A DNA stretch of 50,160 nucleotides, taken from NCBI GenBank assembly GCA_003023725.1, contig PXYT01000030.1, positions 1 through 50,160 on the forward strand, written 5' to 3'. The position numbers were made by a program, and so were the translations under genes. The notes under the pieces are model-generated. The model did no database searches. It saw nothing but the letters and a program-made list of their open reading frames with translations, and was not told the DNA's origin. The stretch comes from Sulfobacillus benefaciens. GTDB taxonomy: Bacteria > Bacillota > Sulfobacillia > Sulfobacillales > Sulfobacillaceae. Positions 36,463-46,065 of the stretch are shown in pieces. Positions within the stretch are counted from its first letter, which is position 1. Every line of letters starts with the position of its first letter.

Positions 36463-37159
36463 CTCTGCCCTCCTAGAACTTCGTAGACTTACATGGAATC
36501 AAACACCCCAGGGCACCGTTTTACGGTTGTGATATGCAGACCAAATAACTCGGGGTCACACTGAGTTTATAAAGAGCCGGATTCATTCATTACCACTTCC
36601 TGCTACTGATAGAGCAGAAAATGCAGGCAGCCCGGTGGCACATAATTCGGAATAATCTTCTTCTGTAGAGAACCTCCATTACTCCATTCAGATTTTAGAC
36701 TCTTATTGTGCTTGCTGACGCGACGAATATATGACTCTTTTCGCTCGTCTGGGCCAACAAGTTTAGGCAAAGCGAATACCTCCCTGAGATTTTCCTTACA
36801 AGAAGAAGATAAATCAAGCTTACTTTTCTCATAGAATTAAATCAACATATCTAACATACTTATCGGGAATGTTGACATAACTTTGCATAAGACATTCGGA
36901 CGCTCTGCCCCTCATACCGTCATGGTTCTTTATGAATCTGCGAAAAAGCGACCAACGTGCAGATTGTGAGATCCTGGATCTTCGACTGCATCCAGTAGCC
37001 CTTCGGATTCGCTCGGCAGGTTGACCGGAAGAATTGCACCTCCCCCCAGAGATGCCACATACGGTTGGTCGTACCCATGTGTCGAAGAAAACCGCCACGA
37101 ACGCACTCATCCGCTACCGACCGTGGCTTCCGCCACAATCAACTCAGATATCACACCTG
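36463..37159. other. 700-bp gap, no supported gene
   Basis: Contains the unassigned upstream region of the amidase gene and two overlapping minus-strand frames (36829-37138) without ribosome sites or known motifs. AT content is high near 36700-36860. Confidence 0.3.
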
Positions 37160-37162
37160 CGG

Positions 37163-38591
37163 CCAAATCCTAAATTGCTGAAGACCTAGCGGAGGAAAAA
37201 GTATCGGTTTTGTACATTTCCTCGGAAACCTTGCTAAGTCGGTCCGACATCACCCAGTTGATTGGTGAACGTCGGGTTGGGTTGTTTATCGTGGACGAAG
37301 CTCATATCTTCACCATCTGGGGAAAGGCTTGTCGCTCCGACTATTGGTATCTTGGCACATATCTCAAATGGTTGCGGAAGAGCATGGCTTTTCCCGTGGC
37401 AATATTCACGGCAACCGCTATCTATGGCGGAATCGAGGATATGTACGCACAGACACGCGACAGCCTCAACTTCATCGATCCGATCAGCTACTTTGGATAC
37501 GTTAGGCGAGAGAATTTAGAGATGAAAGATTAAGAGAAAAGATGACTTACCACAAATTCCTTACAACAACTACAAAGGAGATGAAAATGAAAATTCTCCT
37601 TCGGCCGCTCGAGGGATTCGTCGGGATGGGCGAGAAGACCCTAGTATACTTTCCGCTCGTGACCCTGATTGGTCAATTTGGGGCTTTTGCGAATTTGTAT
37701 GGATCGCCTGCTCTAAGGACAAATCTTGTACGGTACTACGGACCGCTGGAAAAAGATGAGAAGCAAGCGAACTACGTCCGGTTTAAGTCAAACGACGCAA
37801 TCATTATGCTTGCCACCAAAGCCTTTGGAATGGGAATCGACATTCCTGACATCAAGAACATTTACCATTTTGCTCCGACAGCCAACGTGTGCGACTATGT
37901 CCAGGAAATCGGCAGGGCAGCTCGGCAGCTAGATGTGGGCTTTGCCTATTTCGACTACCTGCCGCGCGATTTTTCCTATGTGAACCGTCTTCACGGCATC
38001 TCGACGCTCCGAAAGCACCAGCTAGTCCAAGTAATGGAAAAAATCCACAGGATGGCAGAGATTGAGAACTTTCCTCGTCACCTTTTAACCAATTCAGCTG
38101 AATTCAGGCACATTTTCACATTGAAGACCGATGACGATTCGATGTCGACAACAAACTCAAGACGACGCTGTTGGTTATCGAAAGGGACTTTGGTACCACA
38201 ATTGGAATACTCTCCATTGGAATACTCTCCAATTGTGGCACGGCCGAGAAGTTTGTTCGCAATCGAGTATTTCAAGATGGATGCCGAAACGGCTGAAACC
38301 ATTTTACGGTCTTCATTTCGAAGATATTTCTCTCGGGTGGGGAAAACCAATGCCAACGAGATTTTGTACGACTCGGTATTTTCGGTTGATATGACGGGCA
38401 TATGGGAAAACGCCTACCGTTCCTTCTCGTTCACCAAGTTTAAGTATCTATTTCATTCTGTGGATGCCGAACTTAGCTTGAATTTCCTAGCCAACCTATG
38501 GCAGAAGGGTAGTTGGCAAGTGGTGATAGTCTTTCGGGCCCGGTCTTCGGTAAACTTATTGTGTGAAACTCTTGATAATATCGCGGAGTGA
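37163..38591 (+). pseudogene. Truncated, frameshifted SF2 (RecQ-like) helicase
   Basis: Two consecutive plus-strand frames belong together. 37163-37533 has VLYISSETLLSR, then LFIVDEAHIFTIWGKACRSDYWYLG (motif II DEAH plus the W-G-x-x-FR-x-DY block of RecQ-like enzymes) and FTATA (motif III). 37542-38591 has an interrupted linker, then IIMLATKAFGMGIDIPDIKNIYHF (motif V) and YVQEIGRAARQ (motif VI). The Walker A part that should precede is absent, and at least two frameshifts occur near 37515-37580. The second half also contains a 15-bp tandem duplication (LEYSP twice) near 38201-38230. A defence-island helicase is plausible. It is non-functional as it stands. Confidence 0.7.
38201..38230 (+). 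repeat. 15-bp tandem duplication inside a 10-bp inverted repeat
   Basis: The unit ATTGGAATACTCTCC occurs twice in direct succession. The pair is flanked by CCACAATTGG (38196-38205) and CCAATTGTGG (38229-38238), perfect reverse complements, so the segment can fold into a stem with a loop of about 23 nt. It keeps the helicase frame open. Confidence 0.7.
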
Positions 38592-38599
38592 AGCAGTGC

Positions 38600-39367
38600 G
38601 CCGTCCATAAGACACGGTGATTCAGAGCGCGCATAGGATTGCTCTCGAGAGTGACGGGCCGAACAACCCGGTCGCTAGCGACCGGGTTCGCCGATTCTGG
38701 CGACACCGATTAGATGGGTTCTGTCACCACCGCAATGGCCGCGCCCGATCCCAGGCGAACGCGCAAAGGCCCCACAGTGAGGACAAATGGGGCCGACGCC
38801 GTCGAGTTCTGGGCCTGTGCTGTCACTGGGTGACGAGTGTTTGTCCACAGTGTTGCAGCAATTCCCGGATCAACCCCTTGATGGCTTCCAGACTATGCAC
38901 CTCCTACCGGATGCTCACGCAAATCCTGTTCCACCACTCCGCGATTTTTTTCTTCCCGGAGCGATAAACGTTATCCACACTTTGTGCTTTCCCTTGCTCA
39001 ATTCCTCTGACAGGCGTATCCCTCTTGCCACAGCTAGCTCCTCTCGCCGGATCTCGTCGACCTCCGTTTGCCTCACGAAGGTGAGGGACACCCCGGAAAC
39101 TCATCGGTGGCACGATCCCCCGTTGAATAACCATTCCTTACGAACTGAGACCCGGCAAATGAGTGCCGAGAGCGGTCTAGCGGACAGCGTCGCCGCATGA
39201 GCCTGATGCGCTCTTAGCTCGAGAATCCTGGACATTTTGCGATTGTTGCCACAATCGTTAGAATCTTGATACGCAAAATGAGAACCGTGTGGGACTGCTC
39301 CACGGCCGGATTCGCGCCACAATACGTCATAGTGATCGAAAAATTTGACGACAGGGGGAACCATCCA
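38600..39367. other. 770-bp gap with probable transposon debris
   Basis: The minus strand has broken helical segments (KKIAEWWNRICVSIR, then after a stop HSLEAIKGLIRELLQH) and a Cys/Trp stretch that could be a worn transposase N-terminus. No complete gene is found. The palindrome at 38665 lies here. Confidence 0.3.
38665..38688. repeat. 24-bp perfect palindrome
   Basis: AACCCGGTCGCT and its exact reverse complement meet without a spacer (AACCCGGTCG-CTAG-CGACCGGGTT arrangement). It lies about 75 bp after the broken helicase. No T run follows, so an intrinsic terminator is unlikely. It could be an element end, a recombinase site or an operator. Confidence 0.6.
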
Positions 39368-39931
39368 GTGCCGTTCATTAACCATCGACTGCTCTATGGC
39401 GCATTAGGAATGGTCATGGCGGGAGGACTCGTCTTAGCACCTGCCATGTCCGCTTATGCCGCTTATTCCGATATCTGGACCGGAGAACAAATCACGGTGA
39501 CGTTTAAACTGCCACCATCCACCAATCTCAACTGGACGCCCCAGGCAGGAGAACCGGGGGTTATCGTCTCCGAAATCCACAATATGGGTCAGGGGTTGAC
39601 CTCGGGACTGGCCACCATTTCCAATGTTGATTTGATCAGCGCAACTCCCAACACCTTTCGCGTCAGGTTCACCGTGCCGGCCCCGGAATATGGCGTCATG
39701 TGGAGCGACGTGTATTTCTCATTATCGCTCCCCATCCCCGGGACTACCGCGTTAGCCTTTGGAGGGAATTCAACGACCGACTACACTTACGTGTCTCCGC
39801 CGCCAGCAGGGCAGTTGCCGGAGGTTCCGGTGGCGAGCGCCCTGCCCGTTATCGGCCTGTTAGCATATGGCGGCATGTGGGCAAAGCAACGATATGGCCA
39901 GCGGACGATGCCCCCGCGCGACATGGCCTAG
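39368..39931 (+). CDS. Secreted protein with C-terminal membrane anchor, unknown function
   Basis: 187 aa from a GTG at 39368 with AGGGGGA nine bases upstream; the frame is open further upstream without a site. Residues 1-29 are a signal peptide ending in SAYA before AYSDIW. The mature part is beta-rich (ITVTFKLPP, TFRVRFTVPAPEYGVMWSDVYFSLSLPI). The C-terminus has a Pro-rich spacer (SPPPAGQLPEVPVAS), then ALPVIGLLAYGGMW and a short basic tail AKQRYGQR. Proline spacer, hydrophobic segment and basic tail are the plan of C-terminally anchored surface proteins, close to PEP-CTERM-like tails. No LPXTG motif is present. It converges with and overlaps the next minus-strand frame. Confidence 0.6.
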   Translation: MPFINHRLLYGALGMVMAGGLVLAPAMSAYAAYSDIWTGEQITVTFKLPPSTNLNWTPQAGEPGVIVSEIHNMGQGLTSGLATISNVDLISATPNTFRVRFTVPAPEYGVMWSDVYFSLSLPIPGTTALAFGGNSTTDYTYVSPPPAGQLPEVPVASALPVIGLLAYGGMWAKQRYGQRTMPPRDMA

Positions 39932-40450
39932 CATTCGGCACTGTCGAGGGTTGTCCCGTCGCGCGTCGATGGATCCACCATTTGGAGGTTGGTCTTCCGC
40001 GTGTGTGCGCACGATCAACCCTCCAGGGCCAATTCCCGATGGTCCCATGCTGGGGTACGCCGCGACCAGCAGATCAGCGGGCGCTGTCCGTTCTGGGTCG
40101 CGGTTGGTGACACCGGCTACGATCGCGGATCGGATTTCACCGATTTTGACCACCGTCGTGGTGCGTTCTAATGGAAATGCTGGGGGAACAGGCGGAACGG
40201 CGAGAGAGGTATTCAAAGCGGTGCGGGTGCGCAAAACACGATGCGCAATGCGCCCGCGGCCTTTCTCCCGAATTTCCGCCGGAGGGCGAAATTCTTCGGG
40301 CTCTCGAGCCCAAATGTCCGCTGCCAGGGCGGTGTTGGTTGCGTTTGGCCATATACAGAACAGATACCCACTGTAAAGCGCCGCGAACATAAGGAGTTTG
40401 ACCGCTCGCGGTAATCCCGACAATCCCGTCCCCGGCACGGGCTCCCGCAT
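39860..40450 (-). CDS. Hypothetical exported protein, weakly supported
   Basis: 196 aa. Residues 18-44 (LLMFAALYSGYLFCIWPNA..ALAA) look like a signal peptide or anchor, followed by a Pro/Arg-rich spacer and a VVKIGEIRSAIVAGVTNRD block. Codon usage in the middle looks protein-like. No family is recognised, the ribosome site is poor, and the 3' end overlaps the convergent gene by 72 bp. The C-terminal 30 residues are probably not real coding sequence, so a frameshifted gene is possible. Confidence 0.3.
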   Translation of the reverse strand: MREPVPGTGLSGLPRAVKLLMFAALYSGYLFCIWPNATNTALAADIWAREPEEFRPPAEIREKGRGRIAHRVLRTRTALNTSLAVPPVPPAFPLERTTTVVKIGEIRSAIVAGVTNRDPERTAPADLLVAAYPSMGPSGIGPGGLIVRTHAEDQPPNGGSIDARRDNPRQCRMLGHVARGHRPLAISLLCPHAAIC

Positions 40451-41394
40451 TCTCCAAATCCCGCATGGCTGGCTCTACGGTTATTGTTCCAGAGTGTCTT
40501 GCATCGCCTCGATGCCTCGATCGAGGCGATTGGTAATCCATTACCGTCGCCCAAGAGATGGAAATATTCCCCCACGGGGAATGCTGGCTGGAGCGTTTGA
40601 TCGATCAAGTCACCGCCTCATAGCTTGCGCCTTGATCTACTGAATTCTTTCATTCTAAACGACGGCGTCCACAGTGCCGCTCAACAAAATCTCATCTAAT
40701 TTATTCACGAGCACATGATATGGCTATGCTGTTAATATCGATTCTATTTGGAGTTTTGTTTGAGCTTTCCGCTGTTTTAGACACCGTGAAGAACAAAGCC
40801 TTACGAATGCCGATATCCTGGGGTTGGCACACACAAACTTATGCACAATTGGAACTCGTGTCCTATCACGGGTTTCAGGCATCTCTATATAGAGATATAA
40901 TCTTCGTTTGCTTCTAAAAGCAGGCCATAACAGAGAAACCTTAACCTTGAATTGACGATTTTGTTAGCTTTTCGACACAATCTTCAGAATATCATTTCAC
41001 TAAACACACTATGGTGGACTCAGAATTGTTATCTCAAAGGAGGTCAGGAAACCTCGCGAGATGGCCTCAAATTCCACGAAATTCGGGGTGATCTCCCAAT
41101 CGCATCAGACATGGATTCGGCTGGCCCACGGAATGTATTCCCCACCTGTGCAGACCCAAGCCCCGTGTCCGTGTTTCACGCCACACCGTCTCCTTCAATT
41201 CTACTGATTCATAATGGTATCGACTCCCGCATAACAACCGTCCGATCTCAGATCATTCGAGAGATGGCTCCTTTAAAGTGTTGACCGTTTGAATCGGATT
41301 AATGACCCTAGCCACGCAACAGCTGGAGAATTATTCCCTGAAAGACTGTCCCCTAGGGTGTGTCCATCTCCATTTGCTGTCCCCATCGGGATCA
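40451..41394. other. 940-bp gap, no supported gene
   Basis: A short plus-strand frame at 40720-40917 starts with a hydrophobic segment (MAMLLISILFGVLFELSAV) but has no ribosome site. An AAAGGAGG at about 41037 has no start codon at a suitable distance. AT-rich around 40640-40950. Confidence 0.3.
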
Positions 41395-41892
41395 TCACGG
41401 CTCAACGTCCATTTCTACCATAAAACAAAAATCTCCCGCGTGCTCTTCGGCAGTCGAACCAATGACCATCCACGGTTCATCCCGTTCGAATTGGGACTGT
41501 CCAGTGTCCGTGCGACGCCAGGAGTAAATGGTCCGCACGACTCCCACGGATGTCCCAATGGGATCCACTACATGGTGCTCATACCAGAGTGCTCCCTGGC
41601 TTTCGACAACACAGCCGTTCAATTTCGGCTGGCTCGACAAACGCACCCCGACTTTCAGGTCTCCCCACTCGAGCACCATAGTGACACCATCCGCATTGGG
41701 GCGTCTCGGACTCCATCGCCAGACCGCCTCCACGTCGGTCTCCGACACTACCGTGAGTTGAGACGGTTTGTCACTGAGAATTGGGAACTGGGTCGGTTCC
41801 CAATACACCGGCCACTCCACAAAGTCCCCCAGGCGAATGTCTGACCCACAGCATGCATGCTCCCATCCCGCATACCATATGGGAATCAGCAT
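41395..41892 (-). CDS. DUF6578-like protein
   Basis: 165 aa from an ATG with AGGAGG about 11 nt upstream inside a purine-rich run. The N-terminus (PIWYAGWEHACCGSDIRLGDFVEWPVYW) has the W-Y/D-x-W-x-x-x-CCG-x-x-x-x-x-GD-x-V-W pattern of DUF6578, a small uncharacterised family known mostly from Actinobacteria. It probably forms an SH3-like beta fold. The rest is beta-rich. It stands alone; function unknown. Confidence 0.65.
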   Translation of the reverse strand: MLIPIWYAGWEHACCGSDIRLGDFVEWPVYWEPTQFPILSDKPSQLTVVSETDVEAVWRWSPRRPNADGVTMVLEWGDLKVGVRLSSQPKLNGCVVESQGALWYEHHVVDPIGTSVGVVRTIYSWRRTDTGQSQFERDEPWMVIGSTAEEHAGDFCFMVEMDVEP

Positions 41893-42002
41893 AATCTCTC
41901 CCCCTCCTCCTTTAGGATACTACCACAGGCGACGTGAGGTTGGGGCGTTATGGCGTCTTGTCAGCTCATTGTGATCCATGATCCCTTCGCACCCAGGCCC
42001 CA

Positions 42003-42266
42003 TTAGGCAATCAAGAGGGTGAAGACAATCCCACCGCCCCCGCGCGAATCATTCGAATTCTCGCTTTGTCTGATCACACGCCCATGAAAAGTCGTGGGCG
42101 CAAAATGCGGGGTCCGCGGATTACACCCCAACCCCGAGAACCTTCTATTTTGTGCTTCAGAGTGCTTCGGGAGGCATGCGGCATTAGTCGCCGGGTTCAT
42201 AATCGCTTTCGGGTTCCCGGCCCACGGTCCGAGAGGGATACCGATCACATCTATGGCACAGTGCAT
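42003..42266 (-). CDS. Hypothetical 87-aa protein
   Basis: The ATG at 42266 has AGGAGTGAGG just upstream on the minus strand, the main support. The translation (MHCAIDVIGIPLGPWAG...) is not recognised and has a rather disordered second half ending in a hydrophobic GGIVFTLLIA. The frame runs upstream through a strong terminator hairpin, which argues that only this short version could be expressed. Chance remains possible. Confidence 0.3.
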   Translation of the reverse strand: MHCAIDVIGIPLGPWAGNPKAIMNPATNAACLPKHSEAQNRRFSGLGCNPRTPHFAPTTFHGRVIRQSENSNDSRGGGGIVFTLLIA

Positions 42267-42322
42267 GGTCCTCACTCCTCTTGGGGGTAATTCGGGCCTT
42301 CCCAATCGGCTGAGAACCCACA

Positions 42323-42354
42323 AAAAAAGCCTGGCACGATGCCAGGCCAAAAAA
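42323..42354 (-). terminator. Strong rho-independent terminator (minus strand)
   Basis: The stem GCCTGGCA/TGCCAGGC with a 3-nt loop (42329-42347) is followed on the minus strand by seven T's (42322-42328). On the plus strand the stem is followed by C and a run of A's, so it works for minus-strand transcription. It lies about 60 bp before the start at 42266 and may end transcripts from the right or act as an attenuator. Confidence 0.8.
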
Positions 42355-42728
42355 GGAATGCCTTGGGTAAGTATAACAGTCCAAATACGAGAACAATTAT
42401 CTCTCATCAAGCGCTTTTCACTGACAAGAAATGAACCATAACGAAAAGGGATGTCTTGGAGCAATAACGTGCCAATAATGACCAAAATCTCGCGCCGCGC
42501 CATCATCTTTGTCGAGTTGCGAACACATAGAACCTCTCTGCGATACCCACCGCCACAGTCGTTTGGTCATTTGTTTCCAAGAATTGCTGCCTTTCCGTCA
42601 ACATGCGATAAAATACAGAAGGATCCGAAAATACCAGAGAAGTCTCAGGCACTGCAAATAGTGAATTTATCGGCGAGCCGTATATCATCATAAGATCATG
42701 GCATTTTTGCAGAAAGGAGAGCAATGGG

Positions 42729-43463
42729 GTGGGTCAGCTGATCCCGATTCGGGGCACGCATTTATGGGTCGAAGATTTAGGACGCTCCCACCAACCAGTG
42801 ATTCTCTACGTGCACGGAGGACCCGGCAGCGGCGCTTACGACTTTGTATTCTATCAAGGGAAGCGCCTTGCCAGCTTGGTTCGGCTTATTGCCGTTGATC
42901 AACGGGAAGTCCTACGATCGGATCCGCTCGGTTCGGGTCGGCTACACGTCCGGGACTTGGTAGAAGACATGGGTTAAGAGTCACGCTGGGCATCTCACGA
43001 TGGTCTCTTATCGGTCATTCCTTTGGTGGGTATCTTGCCGTTCTCTACGCGAAAACATACCCATTAGCCATTGACCGGTTAATCCTTGAGAATCCTTCGT
43101 TTGATCTCGCGGCCTCGGCAAGATCTTTGTTGCAGAAAGTGTCCTTGCAATACGCAGCCATGGGAAACCAAGACAAAGCTTACACCTGTTTGGATATAGC
43201 GTATAACACCTCTCTCGATTCCCGTTCCACGTGGGAATACTGGGGGTACTATGACGCCGTGTTCGGATTGGATCAGCTGTTGGCAGTATCGGCACGCTAA
43301 ACCAGACACGAATCTCGTCGTGGCGGCTGAAAGTAGCCATTTTGTTCATGTGGAAGAGCCCGAGCTATTTGCGACGATATTACTTGAATTCGAAACCGCG
43401 GACGATCACTCCTTCGTAAACGATGCTTCTGAGGACGGGCCGTATCGTGGTACCTTGTTTTAG
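42729..43463 (+). pseudogene. Broken alpha/beta hydrolase (proline iminopeptidase-like)
   Basis: From a GTG with AAAGGAG upstream the frame gives LWVEDLGRSHQPVILYVHGGPGSG, the HGGPG oxyanion motif of the prolyl-iminopeptidase group. It stops at 42976. A shifted frame continues with WSLIGHSFGGYLAVLYAK, the nucleophile elbow G-x-S-x-G, to a stop near 43300. A third frame ends with SSHFVHVEEPELFATILLEF, the catalytic His loop. The lid region and the catalytic Asp are lost between the last two pieces, so a deletion as well as frameshifts have occurred. Confidence 0.75.
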
Positions 43464-43898
43464 CCTGAGCCCATCCATTCTGGTCAGTTGACTGACCAGT
43501 GAAACAGGCAGAAGGATTGCGTGTTGACTGGTCTGCCCGTGGCTACCTCAGACCCGGCGCTCCGGTATCATGGGCTGCAGAATCAGATGACCGAGGTAGA
43601 CGAAGGGGTCCTTATCCTCCGAGTCCAGGACCAGATCTCCGAACAGGTATCGTCTTGCTTGTACGGGGTCAGGGTTATCCGAAACCTCACGATGACCCGC
43701 GACCACATGACGGGCATTGTTGATCGGGCGGATCGCTGGATTTGACGCATCTCATCCCCTGCAGGGAACATGACACCATCCTTGGCACCTTAACCTCCGG
43801 GAGGTCGCAATCCGGTAAGCTACGCCCATCGGACCGCTCACGCCCTGGCATTCGCCGCAAGCGCGCACCAAGGATGTACCCCCAGAATTACATCACCA

Positions 43899-43935
43899 AT
43901 GTAAAGTTTACATGATTAGCGCATCGGCTTACAAT
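43899..43935 (+). promoter_or_regulatory. Sigma-A promoter with 15-bp operator palindrome
   Basis: TTTACA (43907-43912), a 17-nt spacer and TACAAT (43930-43935) form a good promoter 35 bp before the ABM-like gene. ATGTAAA-G-TTTACAT (43899-43913), a perfect dyad, covers the -35 box. A repressor, perhaps the ArsR-type protein whose relic follows the gene, would have bound here. Confidence 0.6.
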
Positions 43936-43969
43936 TAACACGTTAGCAACGAGAAGGAGGGGGGCTGCC

Positions 43970-44293
43970 GTGGCGAATCAAACCGTAATTTGCACGTATC
44001 GCGTGCGACCCGACGGTGAAGAACTGTTTCAAGCCCTGTTGGGGAATCATTGGCCCACACTGCACACCTTGGGCTTTGTCACCGACTCCAAGCCCGTCAT
44101 ATTTCGCAGTGTGGATGATCCTCCGACCTATGTCGAGATTTTTACTTGGGTAGAAGGCGGATTTGAGCAGGCACATGAGCATCCGGATGTGTTAGCCATT
44201 TGGGAGCCGATGGATCCCTTGCTGGAGGACCGCCAGGGTTTGCCACGATGGGAGTTCCCGCATTACGTGCCTTGGGAGCCGCCGCATCGCTGA
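43970..44293 (+). CDS. Small dimeric alpha/beta-barrel (ABM-like) protein
   Basis: 107 aa from a GTG with GGAGGGGGG upstream. The pattern VICTYRVRPDGEELFQALLGNHWPTLHTLGF...VIFRSVDDPPTYVEIFTWVEGGFEQAHEHPDVLAIWEPMDPL fits small ferredoxin-fold proteins of the antibiotic-biosynthesis-monooxygenase type: a beta strand, a helix with H-W-P-x-L, strands with the substrate pocket, then a helix. The exact reaction is unknown; many are small monooxygenases or ligand-binding proteins. It is preceded by a promoter/operator and overlaps the start of an ArsR-family relic, the usual regulator of such genes. Confidence 0.75.
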   Translation: MANQTVICTYRVRPDGEELFQALLGNHWPTLHTLGFVTDSKPVIFRSVDDPPTYVEIFTWVEGGFEQAHEHPDVLAIWEPMDPLLEDRQGLPRWEFPHYVPWEPPHR

Positions 44294-44312
44294 AAAGCCC
44301 CAGGGACTGCGT

Positions 44313-44598
44313 GAGCTCGAAGACAGGGATGTGGTCTTTGAGACGCTGTCCCATCGATCACGAAGGATCATTCTCTCCATCCTTCAAGCTCGGGGCGGAT
44401 GGCTGACATCGCGCGAAATCGCCGGGGGCGACAACGTCCCGTCATCTCCGAATTCTCAAGGACACCGGGGCTGGTGCGCGGTGAATTGAAGGTCGCGAGC
44501 ACGCCTATACACTCGACCGTGACCGGTTGCTGGCCGTGGTGGGTACGTGGATTCAAGGGCTCGGCCCATCGAAGTTCCCCTCTTGCCTGGGACCGTGA
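44313..44598 (+). pseudogene. ArsR-type winged-helix regulator, frameshifted
   Basis: The first frame gives VVFETLSHRSRRIILSILQARGGWLTSREIA, a typical ArsR start (F-x-x-LSHPxRRxILxxL). After loss of frame around the recognition helix, another frame gives REHAYTLDRDRLLAVVGTWIQGLG, the usual ArsR end. The recognition helix itself is scrambled. It lies directly after the ABM-like gene and probably regulated it before decaying. Confidence 0.65.
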
Positions 44599-44872
44599 CT
44601 CAACAAGGCGTGCCACAATTCCTGCGAAGAAATCAGGTTTCCCTCCAGTCCTTGCGGCGCCCGGGGCATAACTGCCCAACAACGCTAGTCAAGCCTGATG
44701 CATTCTCGTCCCCGAGAGGCGTCCATTAAGTATGCGACGGACTGGTCGGGTGCGGTCTTTGTGGGGTCTCATTAGCCGAAAGATCCGTGTGATTAGGTTG
44801 GTAGCGCGTTCCACAAACGGATTGTATGGCGTGACCTTCACCAAGTCGAGCGACGTTTCCCGAATGCCAACT

Positions 44873-45091
44873 TTATACATACAAAGGGATTCCTCCACCG
44901 AGAATTGTTGGTGCAATATGAATGATAAACTCGTCGACTAAGTCGTCACGAAGTCGCGAGATCAGCACGTCGGCACCGCCTACAATCCAACTGTCCTTAG
45001 CAGACTCGGTCTTCAGGGAGGCAGTGAAGATTGCTCTGAAACATTTCATCAAGGCTGAAGGCCACTCAGAGCACACCGGGGCAAGTTTCAA
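44873..45091 (-). pseudogene. Fragment of a RibD_C/dihydrofolate-reductase-family protein
   Basis: The minus-strand frame has SWIVGGADVLISRLRDDLVDEFIIHIAPTILGGGIPLY, the C-terminal part of the YyaP/RibD_C type of reductase (G-G-A-x-L...DLVDEF-x-x-x-x-P-x-x-LG-x-G-x-P-L-F). The N-terminal half with the NADPH-binding start is absent, and the reading frame is lost after the motif; further in-frame pieces reach about 44770. Non-functional. Confidence 0.7.
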
Positions 45092-45339
45092 TTCCTCATA
45101 GGTAGGCTACAATCCGCATTTTGGCTTGATATCAGTGGCTGGTCAATATCTTGTGTTGTGGAGGATATTGGCAATGAGGCGAACAAAAATCCCGAAAGGC
45201 TTGTGGATAAACATCCATGGACCGCCTCCCTCCGTGAGCTGTTGGCAAACACACCGCCGTTTCTATTTGGCTTATCGCACGGCGCCTCTATTGGCGCCAA
45301 CGTCCCAGGACGTTCTCGCCCCGTATATCCCCTGCGTCA

Positions 45340-46065
45340 CTATAAAAAGTCGGACACGGGTATGAGATCAACCTCTCGGCTGTTCTGAAGCAACTGGATT
45401 AATGGGGCGACATGATCGGCCCCATAAATGACTAACCAGCGATCATCCGGCTTCATCCGCTCGCGGAGGTTGGCATAGATGGTGAGATTGCGAGCCTGCC
45501 ATGTGCTCACCCATTCCAGGCCCACCCGTCGGCCGTTAGCATCACGAATCTGGGTCATCGCGAGATAGAACGGTAACACGCCCGTTAACTCTTCCGGTTG
45601 ATTCATCCACCGCAATGTTTCGCGAATTGACTGCTGGCTGACGTGTTCCTGCATCGCGTGGTTGCGCTGTTGGCCCATCTCCATCATCCATGCGTAGAGT
45701 GCCGGCATCGTGGTCTTGGCAGAATCCATCACGTCACCAATGGTGAGCGAGTCCGACTCATTCTTGAAATCGATGGCAGACACACGCGATAGCTTCATGC
45801 ACTGAGCAACCCGAAAGCCCAACTGATAGCGTTCATTGGGAGGCAAATCCCAGCGTCCATCGAGAAATTGCCGATATTGGGCGTCGATCGCCGCCTGGTC
45901 CGACGTCAAAAGCTCCACGGCCACATGCGTCGGCCGATAGTCGGCCAAGGCGTTGGCGACGTCGGCAACGTCGCCTTGGCGGTCAGCGGTTGTGACGTCC
46001 TCGTGGACTCGGAAGAGATTTTGATTTGTGAAAAAATGATAACTCCCCATTACCATGACAGTCAT
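45340..46065 (-). CDS. DUF5694-like (TraB/ChaN-like) protein
   Basis: 241 aa from the ATG at 46065, which has AAAGGAG eight bases upstream; the GTG nine bases earlier overlaps the site spacing. Family hallmarks are VMVMGSYHF near the N-terminus (G-x-x-H), RPTHVAVELL (about 45-54, Glu in the TraB-type position), a long helical middle, and MKPDDRWLVIYGADHVAPLIQLLQ near the C-terminus (G-x-x-H). These are the conserved G-x-H, V-x-x-E and G-x-x-H sites of DUF5694/TIKI-TraB-type proteins, proposed metalloproteases or haem-binding. The true activity is unknown. It appears intact in a region of decayed genes. Confidence 0.75.
   Translation of the reverse strand: MTVMVMGSYHFFTNQNLFRVHEDVTTADRQGDVADVANALADYRPTHVAVELLTSDQAAIDAQYRQFLDGRWDLPPNERYQLGFRVAQCMKLSRVSAIDFKNESDSLTIGDVMDSAKTTMPALYAWMMEMGQQRNHAMQEHVSQQSIRETLRWMNQPEELTGVLPFYLAMTQIRDANGRRVGLEWVSTWQARNLTIYANLRERMKPDDRWLVIYGADHVAPLIQLLQNSREVDLIPVSDFL

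Noticed and set aside
41302-41844. 180-codon plus-strand open frame
   Set aside because: It is antisense to the DUF6578-like gene, which has the ribosome site and a family motif.
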